Positions 44,153-54,448 are shown, counted from the stretch's first letter. The stretch is 64,000 bases of DNA from Takakia lepidozioides (GCA_030704615.1 CM060734.1:26660001-26724000); one strand, 5' to 3'. Notes: generated from the letters alone by a model not told the origin. A program made the numbers and translations.

Positions 44153-44640
44153 ATAATGTTATAGGGCTGTCTGGGACTTAGGCAGAATCGGGGTTTTTGT
44201 GGGTACCCCTAATTTTTGCGCAGCTGTGGTGCTTCATGACTATGTGATCACAGCCCGACACAGGTCACAGGTCACAGTCACAGGGTGTGACGACCTGTGG
44301 TGCTTCATGACTGTGCGATCACAACTCGACACAGGTCACAGCTCGACTCAGGTCATAGGCGCTGTTACCACAGATGGGGAACGGGAGGCGAGAACACCAC
44401 CAGCGGGGACAAAGTGTAGTTACGAGCTGACTGGCGGTTAGAGGCACGGTTAGACGGTTATAGCCTGCAGGTGAAGAGCCAGCGGAAAGGGGAGGAAAGG
44501 GGGACTTTTGGATCACTTCTTGATCACTTCTTGGAGCACTGGGAGCATCAGGGGAAGAAGCACGTTCTTGAGCACAGGGATGGAGAGCACAGTGGAGGAG
44601 GAGACACGATCTGACGATGCTTGATACATGCAAGCCGTAG
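44153..44640 (+). repeat. possible 3' LTR start with a 70-bp tandem duplication
   Basis: Begins after the purine run with TGTTATAGGGCTGTC. Inside, GTGGTGCTTCATGACT.TG.GATCACA followed by CGACACAGGTCACAG occurs twice (about 44226 and 44298). No second LTR copy lies in the window, so the assignment rests on position only. Confidence 0.35.
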
Positions 44641-44895
44641 AGTAGGGCAGAATAGAGACACCATGGCTTTGGCCTGATACTTGATAGAAATTAATATGAT
44701 TCCTATTACATATTCACACTGTGTAGAGAGATCTAAGTGAAGATATGGAATGAATGCTTAAGTAGATGGAACATGGTAGATTGTAGAAGCAATCTGATAC
44801 TTAATTCTAGGCAGTAAGGTTATAACTTACTAAACATGAATGCAAGAAGGAATAGAAATAGGAAAGCACCCCCCATGATACACTAGTTGTAGGTC

Positions 44896-46738
44896 ATGAC
44901 TGATTGTTCTGAGCGGGATGAGTACTCCAACTCTTCTATCTTGGAGTTTCCACCTCGGATGGCGAAGGGATGGGTGAGTAACAGCCGCTCAACAGAGTGT
45001 GCCAATGAGAGTTTTTTGGCGGCATTGGATGGGCGGGGCGCCATGTTGGCACACATCAAGCAAATGGAGAGGCTGAAAGGCAAAGCAGTGAAGAAGACGG
45101 TTGTAGAAGAGCCTTCCGACACCCCTGGGTTTCTAAAGATGGTGGAGTTCTTTGAGAGGACAAGTGCAGGGAAGGATTGCAGGAGGGGTGGAAAATAGAC
45201 CAAGTGGTCTTGCGATATGATCATCTTGGATATTCCGGATGGAGAGCCTGTGGAAGGACTGGATGTTGTGCCGTCTTGGAACACTAGGTACTCCGAGGAC
45301 TTGTGGAAAAAAAGATTTGGGCTAGCCCGCATGGTGTTGGACGACAGAGGGTGTATGGTTGTCCTAGCCAACAGAGGCAAAAACACAGAGGCAGGAATTG
45401 CAAAGTGGACCCGCAAGAGTGCCGTCCCAATTCTAAAGAAGAAGTGGACGTGCATCAACACATTGGGCCCTCGCTCGGAAGAGAAGATGGTAATTACCAC
45501 ATTGGCAACCCTGGTGGCATTTTTAAAGGTGATTTGAAATGCGGTGTCGAATTCACATTCTGATCGTTTTCCACTGTGTTTGCAGACAAAGCAGTTCGAT
45601 GCCTACTTCTTTGTGAAGGAGAACTCGACCTTTGCTTTCCGGAAGGATGGATTGTTGGTTGACCCCAACTGCAACCCCATCGATTATGACGTCCTGTTCA
45701 ACAACGTTACCACGGAACTACTCCCTCATTGCCTCACTTCAATGGATCCCTGTGGTATTCACGGACTGACTCGAAGCCCTGCCTTTATCCAGACCATTAT
45801 GGAGACATGCAGCTCGCTGGAGGGCAGAGTGCTCGACCTCATATGTGGAACAGGTATGCAGATTTTGGTACTACTTTGTATTCTGAATTTTCAATTTGTT
45901 CATATTCTCCATTTCTTAAGGGCCATGTGTGCATAATGAGTGGATGTCCTTGTCTCAGGTGCCTCAATGTGGGCTGGCCGGTTTTCCAACCGGCACGTCT
46001 TTGCCTTCGAGGAGGACAGATCCGTGTGGGGATCCCATCTGGAAGGGCTTCAACGAAATGTGAAGGCTACCATCGCAGCCACTGACTCCTCGGAGGATTC
46101 CTTGGACTCGGAGGAAGAGACAGTGGACATTGATGATGAGGAGAACCCGGAATACGAGTGAGTGGAATCATTGTAAGTTTGCAAAGCCTTCTGGGTCATT
46201 CTTTCTTTCACGACAATGTCAGATTGTGGTTCTCATTGGTCTGGGAAACTGATTATTATGTGCAGGATTCCAAGATCTGCGTCGAAATCAATGGCGCCTA
46301 CATTTCTTGCCAGGGAGGATGTCCCGTTCTTTGCCAGGTCGGGCTTCCTGAAGAGCCCAGTGAAGGACTACTCCCTTCCTAGTTATGCAGCTAAGCTTGC
46401 AAAGACAGCGATTAGGCGATGTGAGAATCCCAGTAAAGTAGAGCTGATTTTGGAGAGGGCTAGGGAGGAGAGAAGGAAGTGGAGAGAGTTGGCTGCAGCT
46501 CAGACCCGGAAATGCGTGCAATTATGTATGTGATTCCACGGAAGAGAGCGATGCAGACAAGGAGGACGACGACCCAACGGAGGTCAAATGGTCAGTTCCT
46601 CAAGGGGAAGTTGGAATCTTTGAAAGCGTAGCCAACGATCAGTCCGCTGGGCATGACAAAGAAGATGAGGGCGTGGAAGGAGAGCAGGACAGTCAAGGAC
46701 AGGATGAGGAGAGTTATGATGATTTCCAAGATGGGTAG
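44896..46738 (+). pseudogene. beta-class (N4/N6) DNA methyltransferase-like gene, four exons
   Basis: Exon 1 is 44896-45528, with one in-frame TAG at 45196-45198. It contains SCDMIILDIPDGEPVEGLDV, which stands where motif IV (normally D/N/S-P-P-Y) should be, then LARMVLDDRGCMVVLANRG. Exon 2 (about 45586-45858) ends with EGRVLDLICGTG. Exon 3 (45958-46160) continues ASMWAGRFSNRHVFAFEED, a motif I-III unit like 'VLDpf.GsGt..aa...R..ig.E.d', then an acidic tail. Exon 4 (46265 on) is basic, then shifts by one base near 46530 into a very acidic end at 46738. Having motif IV before motif I is the permuted order of beta-class DNA methyltransferases. Introns have GT-AG ends and keep phase. The catalytic block is D-I-P-D, so activity is doubtful. 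Alternative: a related SAM-binding protein of another kind. Confidence 0.55.
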
Positions 46739-46870
46739 ATATTTAAATAAGTCTTTGTACATTTTAATTCTCTTCCTGAATATATATCGGAATTTTTTTT
46801 GAAGTTGAGGTCGCCTCGCCCCTGTGCTTCTTAATGACACCACCTCCGCAACCACCTCCATCCCGAAACC

Positions 46871-47290
46871 GTAAATGCGGTACCGCATTTCCATCTCGGA
46901 ACGAAAATGCGGCACCGCATTTACATAATTCGTTTTGGAAATGCGGCACCGCATTTCCATAAGCGGCATGGAAATTTGTCCATTTCCTGTGGCGGGCACA
47001 GTAATAAGGCACCGCAAATCGAAGGGCTGAACGGAAATGCGGTGCCGCATTTCTATGGCCAATAGGGAATTTCCATGTCAGATATGGAAATGCGGTGCCA
47101 CATTTCCATGTCCAATGTGGAAATGCAGTGCCGCATTTCCAATTCGAAGTATGGAAATGCCATGTGAATGCAGCCATTTCCGTTATGCAGACTGAAATGC
47201 GGCGCCGCATTTCCGTTGCGACCTGCACATTACAGGTGAAGCTACCGGACATAAATGCATGGGAACAAGGGAAATGCGGTGTCGCATTTC
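46871..47290. repeat. array of 18-bp palindromes AAATGCGGYRCCGCATTT
   Basis: Seven clear copies: 46873-46890 (perfect, centre TA), 46905-46922, 46939-46956, 47035-47052, 47088-47105 (one change), 47121-47138 (one change) and 47195-47212 (perfect, centre GC). An eighth is at 47272-47289, with decayed copies near 47003-47018 and 47152-47180. Spacing is irregular (about 32 to 96 bp). Several extend to GG...CC. Such arrays usually bind a dimeric protein or form cruciforms. Related sites lie upstream of the next gene at 48470, 48563 and 48660. Confidence 0.9.
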
Positions 47291-47575
47291 CCAACTTGGG
47301 CATGTACAACTTTTCGTTTCTGCAAAGACGCATTTCGCTTGACCTGATGACTCTGATATCGCTCTTCTGGTGATTGATGTGGAAATAGACATTGTACAAA
47401 TGACATCACAAATTCTCAACAGTGGCCAAAAAGAGCAGTGCATAGAATACAATGAAACTGAGGATGCACATTACACAGAAGTGAGGGCACGATGGGTTGT
47501 TTTATTGATTGAACACGGTGTCTCACATTAAGCAAGTCCAAACAAATCTAAACCCTTCCGCCTTCTATATGGGCG

Positions 47576-48154
47576 TCACCACGTCAACGGAACTTCAATA
47601 GCCCTGAAAACAAGCTCATTAGTGAGGCGGCACCTCCACATAAATTGCATTACAGTCGTGCTAGTGCCCTTGGTGGAGCTAACGACAATGTCATGCCCAT
47701 CAATGATACCACCATCATACATTGATAGGGTCACTGTGGGCCTCATGTTCCCGTGCGATTCGTCCTCAGAACTCATGCGAATGTCCCCATACACTGGAAA
47801 AACGGAGTGAACTCGATGAATAAAGTTTTCCCCGGTGCAGTCCTCCCTGGTCCACTGGCAGCAGTTCCAGCGCCAAAGCATGGCCGTGCGTGATCTATCC
47901 GGCTTCCCATTCCAGCTGGGTATATTGAGGTCAACAATTTGCAGCACCCACGGACCGCATTGACCCTCACCCTCACCCCGCTCAAAGCTATAATAGTCCT
48001 CCAAATACTCCATTGCGCGCAATGACTCCCGCTTGACTCCAGAAGCGTAAGTGAAAACAATGAGCCAGACAATGATGTCTCCTGATTTTGGTTTGAACAT
48101 TGCATAATCGTGGCCATGATAAGGGCAGTCAGGAGGATTGCGGCGGCACGGCAT
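47576..48154 (-). CDS. hypothetical protein, CCQW family (first of a divergent pair)
   Basis: 192 codons in one open frame from an ATG at 48154. I do not recognise the family. It shares with the plus-strand gene at 48809-49412 a core with W.W.CCQW...D, then V.GD.R..ED..G, then YDGGIIDGHDIVV (compare YNGVEELEEDEVVVH) and a final block (MQFMWRCRLTNELVF compare YVFTRLLRKVV). The N-terminal part has a hydrophobic beta-like segment (GDIIVWLIVFTYAS). No signal peptide is evident. The two genes point away from each other across a repeat-filled spacer. The upstream region has a TATAAGT-like element near 48270. Function unknown; it could be a small element-encoded protein. Confidence 0.5.
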   Translation of the reverse strand: MPCRRNPPDCPYHGHDYAMFKPKSGDIIVWLIVFTYASGVKRESLRAMEYLEDYYSFERGEGEGQCGPWVLQIVDLNIPSWNGKPDRSRTAMLWRWNCCQWTREDCTGENFIHRVHSVFPVYGDIRMSSEDESHGNMRPTVTLSMYDGGIIDGHDIVVSSTKGTSTTVMQFMWRCRLTNELVFRAIEVPLTW

Positions 48155-48442
48155 CCTTGCAGAAGAGTAGCGGAGGACGCTGAATGACAGCAGCTTCTAG
48201 ATGCAAGAGGCAGCAGCGCGGAGGCAGGAAGCTGTGCAAGGAGATGACAATGAGTTTGCAAACGATGCCCTTCGTGACTTATACTCCAGGGCAGATTTAA
48301 ATTTCCCCCTCACATGAACTTGCACGGATGAAGATTGGCAGCTCCATGAATGTAGCCGTTTCAGTTTCCATCCCTGCCATGCAAACTATGCGCCGTAAGT
48401 CTCACCCGGTTTGCCAGGTGGGCCTATCGCCCCTCAAAACAA

Positions 48443-48700
48443 CTTCATCCAACTCCCCTTGGATGTAATGCGGCGCCAAATTTCCAGCCGGGGGGATGGA
48501 CTTTGGTGCTAGGTGGCCGACTGTTCCCCCGACACCATTTCATCCAACCCACCCTGGATGAAAATTCGGCGCCGCATTCCCATCCGGGGGTCCTCAAGTT
48601 GGGTGACAGTTGTGCTTCTCTCCCCCCGAGAAGGTTTCATCCAATTCCCACCGGATGGAAATATGGCGCCGCATTCCATCCGGGGGGGTCGCTATTGCCT
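48443..48700. repeat. three 96-bp tandem repeats with GGCGCC palindromes in a divergent promoter region
   Basis: Units start TTCATCCAA at 48443, 48539 and 48636 (spacing 96 and 97 bp). Each has an ATCC...GGAT inverted pair followed by a GGCGCC-centred partial palindrome (AATGCGGCGCCAAATTT, ATTCGGCGCCGCATT, ATGGCGCCGCAT) and then ATCCGGGGG. They lie between two divergent homologous genes and are related to the 46.87-47.29 kb palindromes. Confidence 0.85.
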
Positions 48701-48717
48701 ATCATCCTCCCCCCGGA

Positions 48718-48730
48718 CTGTATATAGTTC
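48718..48730 (+). promoter_or_regulatory. TATA box of the plus-strand member of the divergent pair
   Basis: GTATATAG about 85-90 bp before the ATG at 48809, downstream of the three 96-bp repeats. Position and sequence fit a TATA box; no start site is known. Confidence 0.5.
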
Positions 48731-48808
48731 GTTCCTAGTGTGCGGCTTTTCTTCACAATCCCCATTTCCCCTTCCGCTGCTTATTTGCTCATTCCTTCCG
48801 TCGTTTCT

Positions 48809-49412
48809 ATGGCGTGTTGCTATGTCCAGGTCCACTTTTCAGCGATGAGCCGCCTGAACACCAAGTGTCCATACATGTCCACGAGTGGACTCGGGATCTG
48901 TTGGACAGATGGGGAGATTAGCTGCGTAGTGGTATTTGGCGACTTTGGAACATGCGGATCGGGGACACAGACTTCCCACTTTCCGAGGACCCGGATAGAT
49001 GGCATGTTGCAACATTACATGAGTGGAGGTGTTGTCAGTGGGTGTTTGTCGATATCATCTCCATGCAGTTCAACCGGGAGTACTGTGCGGACCCGGCATC
49101 GTTTGGGGATGTTTGGATGAGGGGTGAGGACTTGAACGGACCTGCCGAGCTCTCCGTTTCGATCCATTTCTATAATGGGGTCGAAGAGTTGGAGGAAGAC
49201 GAGGTGGTGGTGCACTTCGATCAGAACCGCCACCAAGTGCCCTATGTTTTCACGAGGTTGCTGAGGAAGGTCGTGAGGATAGGATGGTTGGGTGCCCTTG
49301 GACAACAAGGACATGGTGGACCTCTTGGAGTCCATCTCGCACGTTTGTAGTCCGAATGTGCGGAATCCTGCACGCGAAAGCGGAGGAGAAGAGAAGGGAA
49401 AGACGTGTCTCT
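48809..49412 (+). pseudogene. hypothetical protein, CCQW family (second of the divergent pair), frameshifted
   Basis: Starts at the ATG at 48809 (MACCYVQVHF) and reads DGEISCVVVFGDFGT. It then shifts near 48955 into EWRCCQWVFVDII, GDVWMRGEDLNGPAELSVSI and YNGVEELEEDEVVVHFDQN. It shifts again near 49285 into VPLDNKDMVDLLESIS and ends at the TGA at 49410-49412. Homologous to the minus-strand gene 47576-48154. Two indels make it a likely pseudogene, unless introns explain them. The chromodomain element 3' end begins directly after, near 49425. Confidence 0.5.
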
Positions 49413-49424
49413 GTTGGGCCTGAG

Positions 49425-50131
49425 TCGGCATCCTCCCTCAGTTTGGGCCAGAAATACTCTTTCTTCAAGAGTGCCGCGGTGCGCTTGGCTCCGCCATGGC
49501 CCGCAAGCGGGCCATCGTGGCATTCTCTCAAGAGACTATCTCTGATCCCTCCCTTCGGCACATAGAGACGCTTTTGCTTGTACCGGAGCAGTCCATTGTG
49601 CAAGTGGAACTGCGATTTAACCCCCAACCTCAAGTCCTGCATCACGGACTTCCCCATCTCATCCTTTCGGTAAGCCTTCTGGATCTTTCTTTGGAATGCC
49701 ATCTCGCCCCTGTACACCAACATGAGCTGTTGTTTTCTACTTAAAGCATCGGCCACCACATTGTCCCATCCCGGTTTCTACTGGATATCCACGTTGAACA
49801 CTGCTAAAGTGTACCTAAGTTGTTTTAGGGACAACTTAGGCTGTGTGGCAAAATACTTCACCGTGACATTGTCCGTGAACACCTTCACGGGGTTGGGACC
49901 AACATAGTGGCGCCAAAGCTCAAGGCAATGCACCACCGCCTTCATTTCTTTCTTGTGCGTAGGCCACCGCCGCTCCACTTTATTCAGTTTCTTGCTTTTG
50001 TAAGTCACTGGACGTCCATCCTGCATGAGCACATCCCCAATTGCGAAGTCCGACGCATCTGTATGAATCTCAAATGGATGGTCGAACTCCGGGATTTTCA
50101 GGACTGGAGCTTCCGCCATCCGCTGCTTCAA
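49425..50131 (-). pseudogene. RNase H and integrase N-terminal fragment, copy 2
   Basis: The part at 49778-50131 has HPFEIHTDASDFAIGDVLMQ, RRWPTHKKEMKAVVHCLELW and NPVKVFTDNVTVKYFATQP, which hold the RNase H acidic residues. After a stop, the part up to 49425 has VADALSRKQQ and DGPLAGHGGAKRTAALL of the integrase zinc domain, then breaks off at FWPKLRED. Confidence 0.85.
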
Positions 50132-50167
50132 CTCGGCAAAAGCTTGGCCACAAAAGGTGTTCCATAC

Positions 50168-50888
50168 CTATACCTTGGATTTACACAGAAGGTCTGACAG
50201 CGGCCCTGCAATCTTGGCAAAATTTCTCACATACTTTCGATAATAGGAGGCGAGTCCTAAGAAGGATCGCACTCCCGGGACCGAAGTCGGAGGCTCCCAG
50301 TCCAAGATTGCCCTCACCTTTCTGTCATCCATTTTGATCCCATCCTGTGTAATCACATGCCCTAGGAACTCCACTTTTGTGACCCCGAATTCGCACTTTG
50401 AAGCTTTGGCATACAACTTCCTTTTCCGTAATTTCTAGAACACCCTTTTGAGGTGCTCCAGGCTCTTCCTTTGTTTTCGAGTACACCAAGATGTCGTCGA
50501 TGTACACGATCACAAAGTCATCCAACCACTCCTGGAAAAGGCTGTTCATTAGCGTGCTAAAGGTCGCGGATACGTTGGTGAGCCCAAAAGGCATCACCAA
50601 GAACTCATATGAACCATATCTTGTCCTGCACGCAGTCTTCTCCTCATCTCTTTCCGCCACTTGGATTTGATGGTAACCTAAGCGCAAATCGATCCGGCTG
50701 AAATACTTTGCTCCTGCCAACCGATCGAAGAGGTTGTCGATCCTTGGCAAAGGGTACCAGTTTTTTATAGTCACCTTATTCAGAGCCTTGTAATCGACAC
50801 ACATCCGCAGCGTCCCATCCTTCTTGCCTGCGAATAGCACCGGGGCTCCGTAAGGTGACTTACTCGGCCAGATGTACCCCTTTGACAT
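50168..50888 (-). pseudogene. gypsy reverse transcriptase, copy 2
   Basis: Blocks in order: [57 protein letters not shown] and the catalytic [19 protein letters not shown] frame change near 50430 follows, and 50168-50416 continues with [17 protein letters not shown] and FLGLASYYRKYVRNF. A stop codon near 50900 separates this frame from the preceding protease frame. Confidence 0.9.
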
Positions 50889-50900
50889 TAGATCCTTGAG

Positions 50901-51944
50901 CTAGGCCTTCAGCTCGACCAACTCTCTGTGGCTCAACCGGTAGGGCGCCTTGGCAGGCGGCTCCGATCCCGGTATCACCTCTATCTTGTGGTCAACTCCT
51001 CTTCGCGGTGGTAAGCCGCTTGATAAATCCTCCGGCATCACATCCTGGTATTTCTCCAAGATCCCCTTGATCCAATCTGGGCTAGGCTCCCTATTGACTT
51101 CTCTTTCCACTTGTCTTACGTAAAGCAAAAACTGGGGCTTGTGTGGCTCCTCTACTGCCCACTCCTTTGCTGTCAGCAGGTTTTTTTGCCCTCCCACTCG
51201 GTTGGGCGTTTCCGACACCCGTAAAACTTTGCTACCATTCCCACACGGTAGCGTGACTATTCTCTTGCGGCCATCTATGACCGCTCCGGATTTGCTCAAA
51301 AGGGTCATCCCCAAAATGAGATCCACTCCATCGATCTTGAAAATGGTGAAGTTCTCACGTCCCTCCCAACTCCCGAGCTGAAGAGGAACATTGAACGCCA
51401 ACCTCGTCACCAGTTGTGGTTCTCCTTTTGCAGAACGCACTTCAATAGAGGCCCCCACATCACTTGTCGGGAGCCCCAGCTTCTGTGTCGTTGCCGGTGT
51501 CATGAAGGAGTGCGACGCTCTTGTGTCCACCAACAACGACACGTTAGTTCCGGAAATCATCCCACTCACGAACATTAACGGACTCCCTTTACGCAAGGGG
51601 CCAGTCTCCTGATACAACTCACAAGAGTAGTTGCCTACCTTGCAAGTCTTGGCGACTACCGCCTCCACCAAGCGGCTGATGGACTCTTCGGACAGCTCCG
51701 TGGTCGCCCGAGTCATGTTCAATTGTCGGGGTTTCGCGCACTTCTTGGCCACGTGCCCGGCCTCCCCGCAATTAAAGCACACTCCATCGAAGGTCGCCTT
51801 TTGTCCACCATAAGCCGCCGCACCCGATTTTCCTTTCGGAGCACCGAGTGCGGCTTTGACGTGTGAAGGCCCTCCCTTCGATTTCCATGTGCCATAGTCA
51901 CCGCGTGGCCTATCCCACTTCTTTTCCGGTCGGAAAAAAATCAC
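50901..51944 (-). pseudogene. gag end with zinc knuckle, and aspartic protease, copy 2
   Basis: Begins with a basic stretch and the zinc knuckle GVCFNCGEAGHVAKKC. The retropepsin region follows: VSLLVDTRASHSFMTPATTQ, then LILGMTLLSKSG. The catalytic triplet is D-T-R where D-T-G is required, so the protease is probably dead in this copy. The last residues (APYRLSHRELVEL) are the start of RT. Confidence 0.85.
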
Positions 51945-52796
51945 CCTCCCGCCGGGCCTTCTTGTGGTTCAGCTCCGTACAGCCTTGTCTTTTGCCCCTA
52001 GGGACATCCGAGAAACATTCAGCCCTTTCAATTGCCTCATTCAAAGTCTTAGGTGGCTTCTCCTCCAACTTCCGCCTGGCCCATGGGGCCAATCCCGCCA
52101 CAAAGTTGAAGACCATTTCTGGTTCCGCCATATCCGCGACTTTGAGCAACAGCACATTGAAAGCCTGAACATATCCCCGAATGTCATCCGTTTGCTTCAA
52201 ATTCCTCATCTTGTCCCGGGCGAACCAGGACGCGTTGAGGGGCACAAACTGTCTTTTCATAAGTTCCTTGAACCCACTCCAGCTCAAGGTTTCTGGGTTT
52301 GGACCTTGGTCATGAAGGCGTTTCTGCCACCATTGTTGAGCATAGCCCCTCAAATAGCTGAGAGCCACTTCCACCCGATCCTCCTCACTCAACTTGGCCG
52401 CCCGAAAGTACTGCTCCAGCTCCAAGAGCCAGGTGTTGAGTGCCTTCCGATTTTGGATGCCCTCAAAGGTGCCGGGTTCCTTAGGCTTCACCTTAAACTT
52501 TGCTTTAGTGAAAGTGACATTAGCCGCCCTCATCACGTCTTTTAACGTCCCGCCAAACTGCGCCAACAACCCTTCCCAAAAGGCTGCTGGCATAGGAAGC
52601 ATCTGTTGGTATGAGCCTCTGGGAAGTCCTCGGGCTCCAACTCCCCAAATTCCTCCCGTTCTTGAGCAGCCTCGCTTTCATAAGCATAAATCGCCTCTTC
52701 CATTTGCCGCTTCGGTGACACGTCGCCCCCACCGGGCTCACCGGGATCATCATCTTTCGGGCCGTTCCGCTTTCGCTTTGTCTTGCCCGACCCCAT
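51910..52796 (-). pseudogene. gag, copy 2
   Basis: Starts at ATG 52796 with a Lys/Arg-rich N-terminus and an acidic segment, shifts near 52600, then reads MPAAFWEGLLAQFGGTLKDV and continues with the gypsy gag core (ALNTWLLELEQYFRAAKLSE, VALSYLRGYAQQWWQKRLH, MKRQFVPLNASWFARDKMRN). Gag forms the particle. Overlap with the next frame near 51930 indicates one more frame change before the zinc knuckle. Confidence 0.85.
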
Positions 52797-52837
52797 GATG
52801 AGGCCGATCTCAAGGACGATCGTGTACTGAACTCTAA

Positions 52838-52849
52838 GCACTGATACCA
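52838..52849 (-). promoter_or_regulatory. primer-binding site, initiator-Met tRNA type
   Basis: The minus strand reads TGGTATCAGTGC directly after the LTR end. The first nine bases match the 3' end complement of initiator tRNA-Met, the usual primer of plant gypsy elements. Confidence 0.8.
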
Positions 52850-52850
52850 A

Positions 52851-53706
52851 GTATTGTGCACCTCACTTCGGTAAGCTCCCCTTCAAGTCATAGTTACTCG
52901 CTTGATGCGCGCGCCTAACTCCCAAACTGGCCGCTGGGCCAACTCGGAGCTTCGGCTGCTCACCGGGACATAACGGTCCCCCGTTGCTCCTCCACAAGAC
53001 CCTCGCTCACTTTGGGCCTAGTGAAAATTCCCTTTGGTTGTTGGTAGTCCGGAACAGCTCCCCACACCTTGGTCGCTTTCTGGCTCGCACGCTTACTCAC
53101 TAGTTTTTGGTCACCAACGGGCTTGCATCGTTCTCGGGGTTACTACTCCCTATATATACTTCTGTGACTGTCCGCGGGGGTTTCACAAACAACACCGTCC
53201 TTTTATGGCGAACCACCACGAAGACCCTTGATTCCCGGTGATGAGTCGCGGTGAGTCTTGGCCCACCCACCACGACCCCAATGGACCGTGATGAATCCCA
53301 AGACTCCCCACGACTCCCACCACAAGGTCTCCGCCCCATGGTGAGTCCTATGCCACCCCCACTAAGACCCACTAAGCTACCACCACCCCTCGTGGAACCA
53401 CCCCCACCGCAACCCGGTGTGCGGGGCTCCACCTAGTGAGCGCCTCCGCCTCCTTGAATCATTCGGCACTCAAGGGTGCTTCAGCCCCCGTAACTATTGT
53501 TGCCACTGCCCCCACCACAGGGGCAGCCCCTCTTGTGTTTCGACCCCTTGCCCTCAAGGCAAAGGGCCGTGACACTCCGCCTCCTTGAGTGCCTTGGGCA
53601 CTCAATGGTGCTTCAGCCCCCGTACCTATTGTTGCCACTACCCCCACCACAGGGGCAGCCCCTCTTGTGTCCCGACCCCCTGCCCTCAAGGCAAAGGGCC
53701 GCGACA
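52851..53706 (-). repeat. 5' LTR of chromodomain gypsy element, copy 2
   Basis: Starts TGTCGCGGCCC at 53706 (minus strand) and ends near 52851 beside the primer-binding site. It is longer than the 725-bp copy at 3371-4095 because the first roughly 128 bp are tandemly duplicated (about 53447-53575 and 53577-53706). Confidence 0.85.
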
Positions 53707-53709
53707 GTA

Positions 53710-54406
53710 ATGGCCAAGCAAAGTCCACCAACAAGATCTTGTGCACTATCTTGACCAAGATAGTAAATATCAATCGTACAGCTTGGGATACCAAGATGAA
53801 CACGCTTATGGGCGTTCAGGACCTCACACAAGATAACGACAAAACATACACCCTTTCAACTGGTGTATGGAGCAGAGACACTATTACCCATTGAATGCAT
53901 GGTACCCACACTACGAACCTTGATTCGGGAACGATGGGGTCTTGAGAGTCACTACAAGTCAGGGAACATGAATTGTTCCATTTGGAAGAAGTCCGAGCAG
54001 ATGTTGCGGATAACATGGCATGAATTCAAGAGCAACGGAAGAAGAGAGTATCAGAAGGAAATGTGAAAACTTCCACGATGGAGAAATAGTCCAGTGGCTA
54101 CCAAAGATCAAAAAGATTAAACTGGGAGGCAAACTGAAAATGCCATGGATGGGCCCTTTTCAGATCAAAAAGGTACACAACAATGGAACCGTTGATCTAC
54201 AGACCCTGGAACAAGAGTTCGTGGGGCGGATGAATATCAACAAACTAAAGGGCTATAAAGGAATACATGACAGAGCCCTCAACCATGATTTGTATGCCAA
54301 CGAAGAAGACCAAACGACAAATGAAGAACGCGAAAGCTCCAGCGCTTTCTACATTCATCACGATACCACGGTGGATCAGCAAGTATTGAAACAGGTGGCA
54401 ATATGA
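53710..54406 (+). pseudogene. Ty3/gypsy integrase C-terminus of another lineage
   Basis: One frame (from about 53785) reads LWAFRTSHKITTKHTPFQLV and YGAETLLPIE, the end of the integrase core. The next (54020-54406) reads FHDGEIVQWLPKIKKIKLGG, WMGPFQIKKVHNNGTVDLQ and VGRMNINKLKGY, the GPY/F module that closes gypsy integrases. There is no chromodomain. Its 5' part is replaced by the copy 2 LTR. The wording resembles plant Tat/Athila-type elements, which often carry extra ORFs downstream, as seen here. Confidence 0.8.
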
Positions 54407-54448
54407 GTTCGTGGCACAGCCGCATTTCGACCACCACGAACTTAGAAT

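Larger units (their letters stand above)
49425..53706 (-). mobile_element. 5' half of a chromodomain-type Ty3/gypsy element (copy 2)
   Basis: Minus-strand order is LTR, primer-binding site, gag, protease, RT, RNase H, start of the integrase zinc domain. It is truncated near 49425, so the integrase core, chromodomain and 3' LTR are missing. It is the same family as 3371-6945, and the two fragments overlap in RNase H and the linker. Confidence 0.9.

Noticed and set aside
46871-47290. CRISPR-like array
   Set aside because: Repeats are true palindromes with uneven spacing and diverged spacers in eukaryotic DNA; there are no cas genes.
48440-48705. rRNA or ncRNA gene in the divergent spacer
   Set aside because: Only direct repeats and partial palindromes seen, no known RNA motif.
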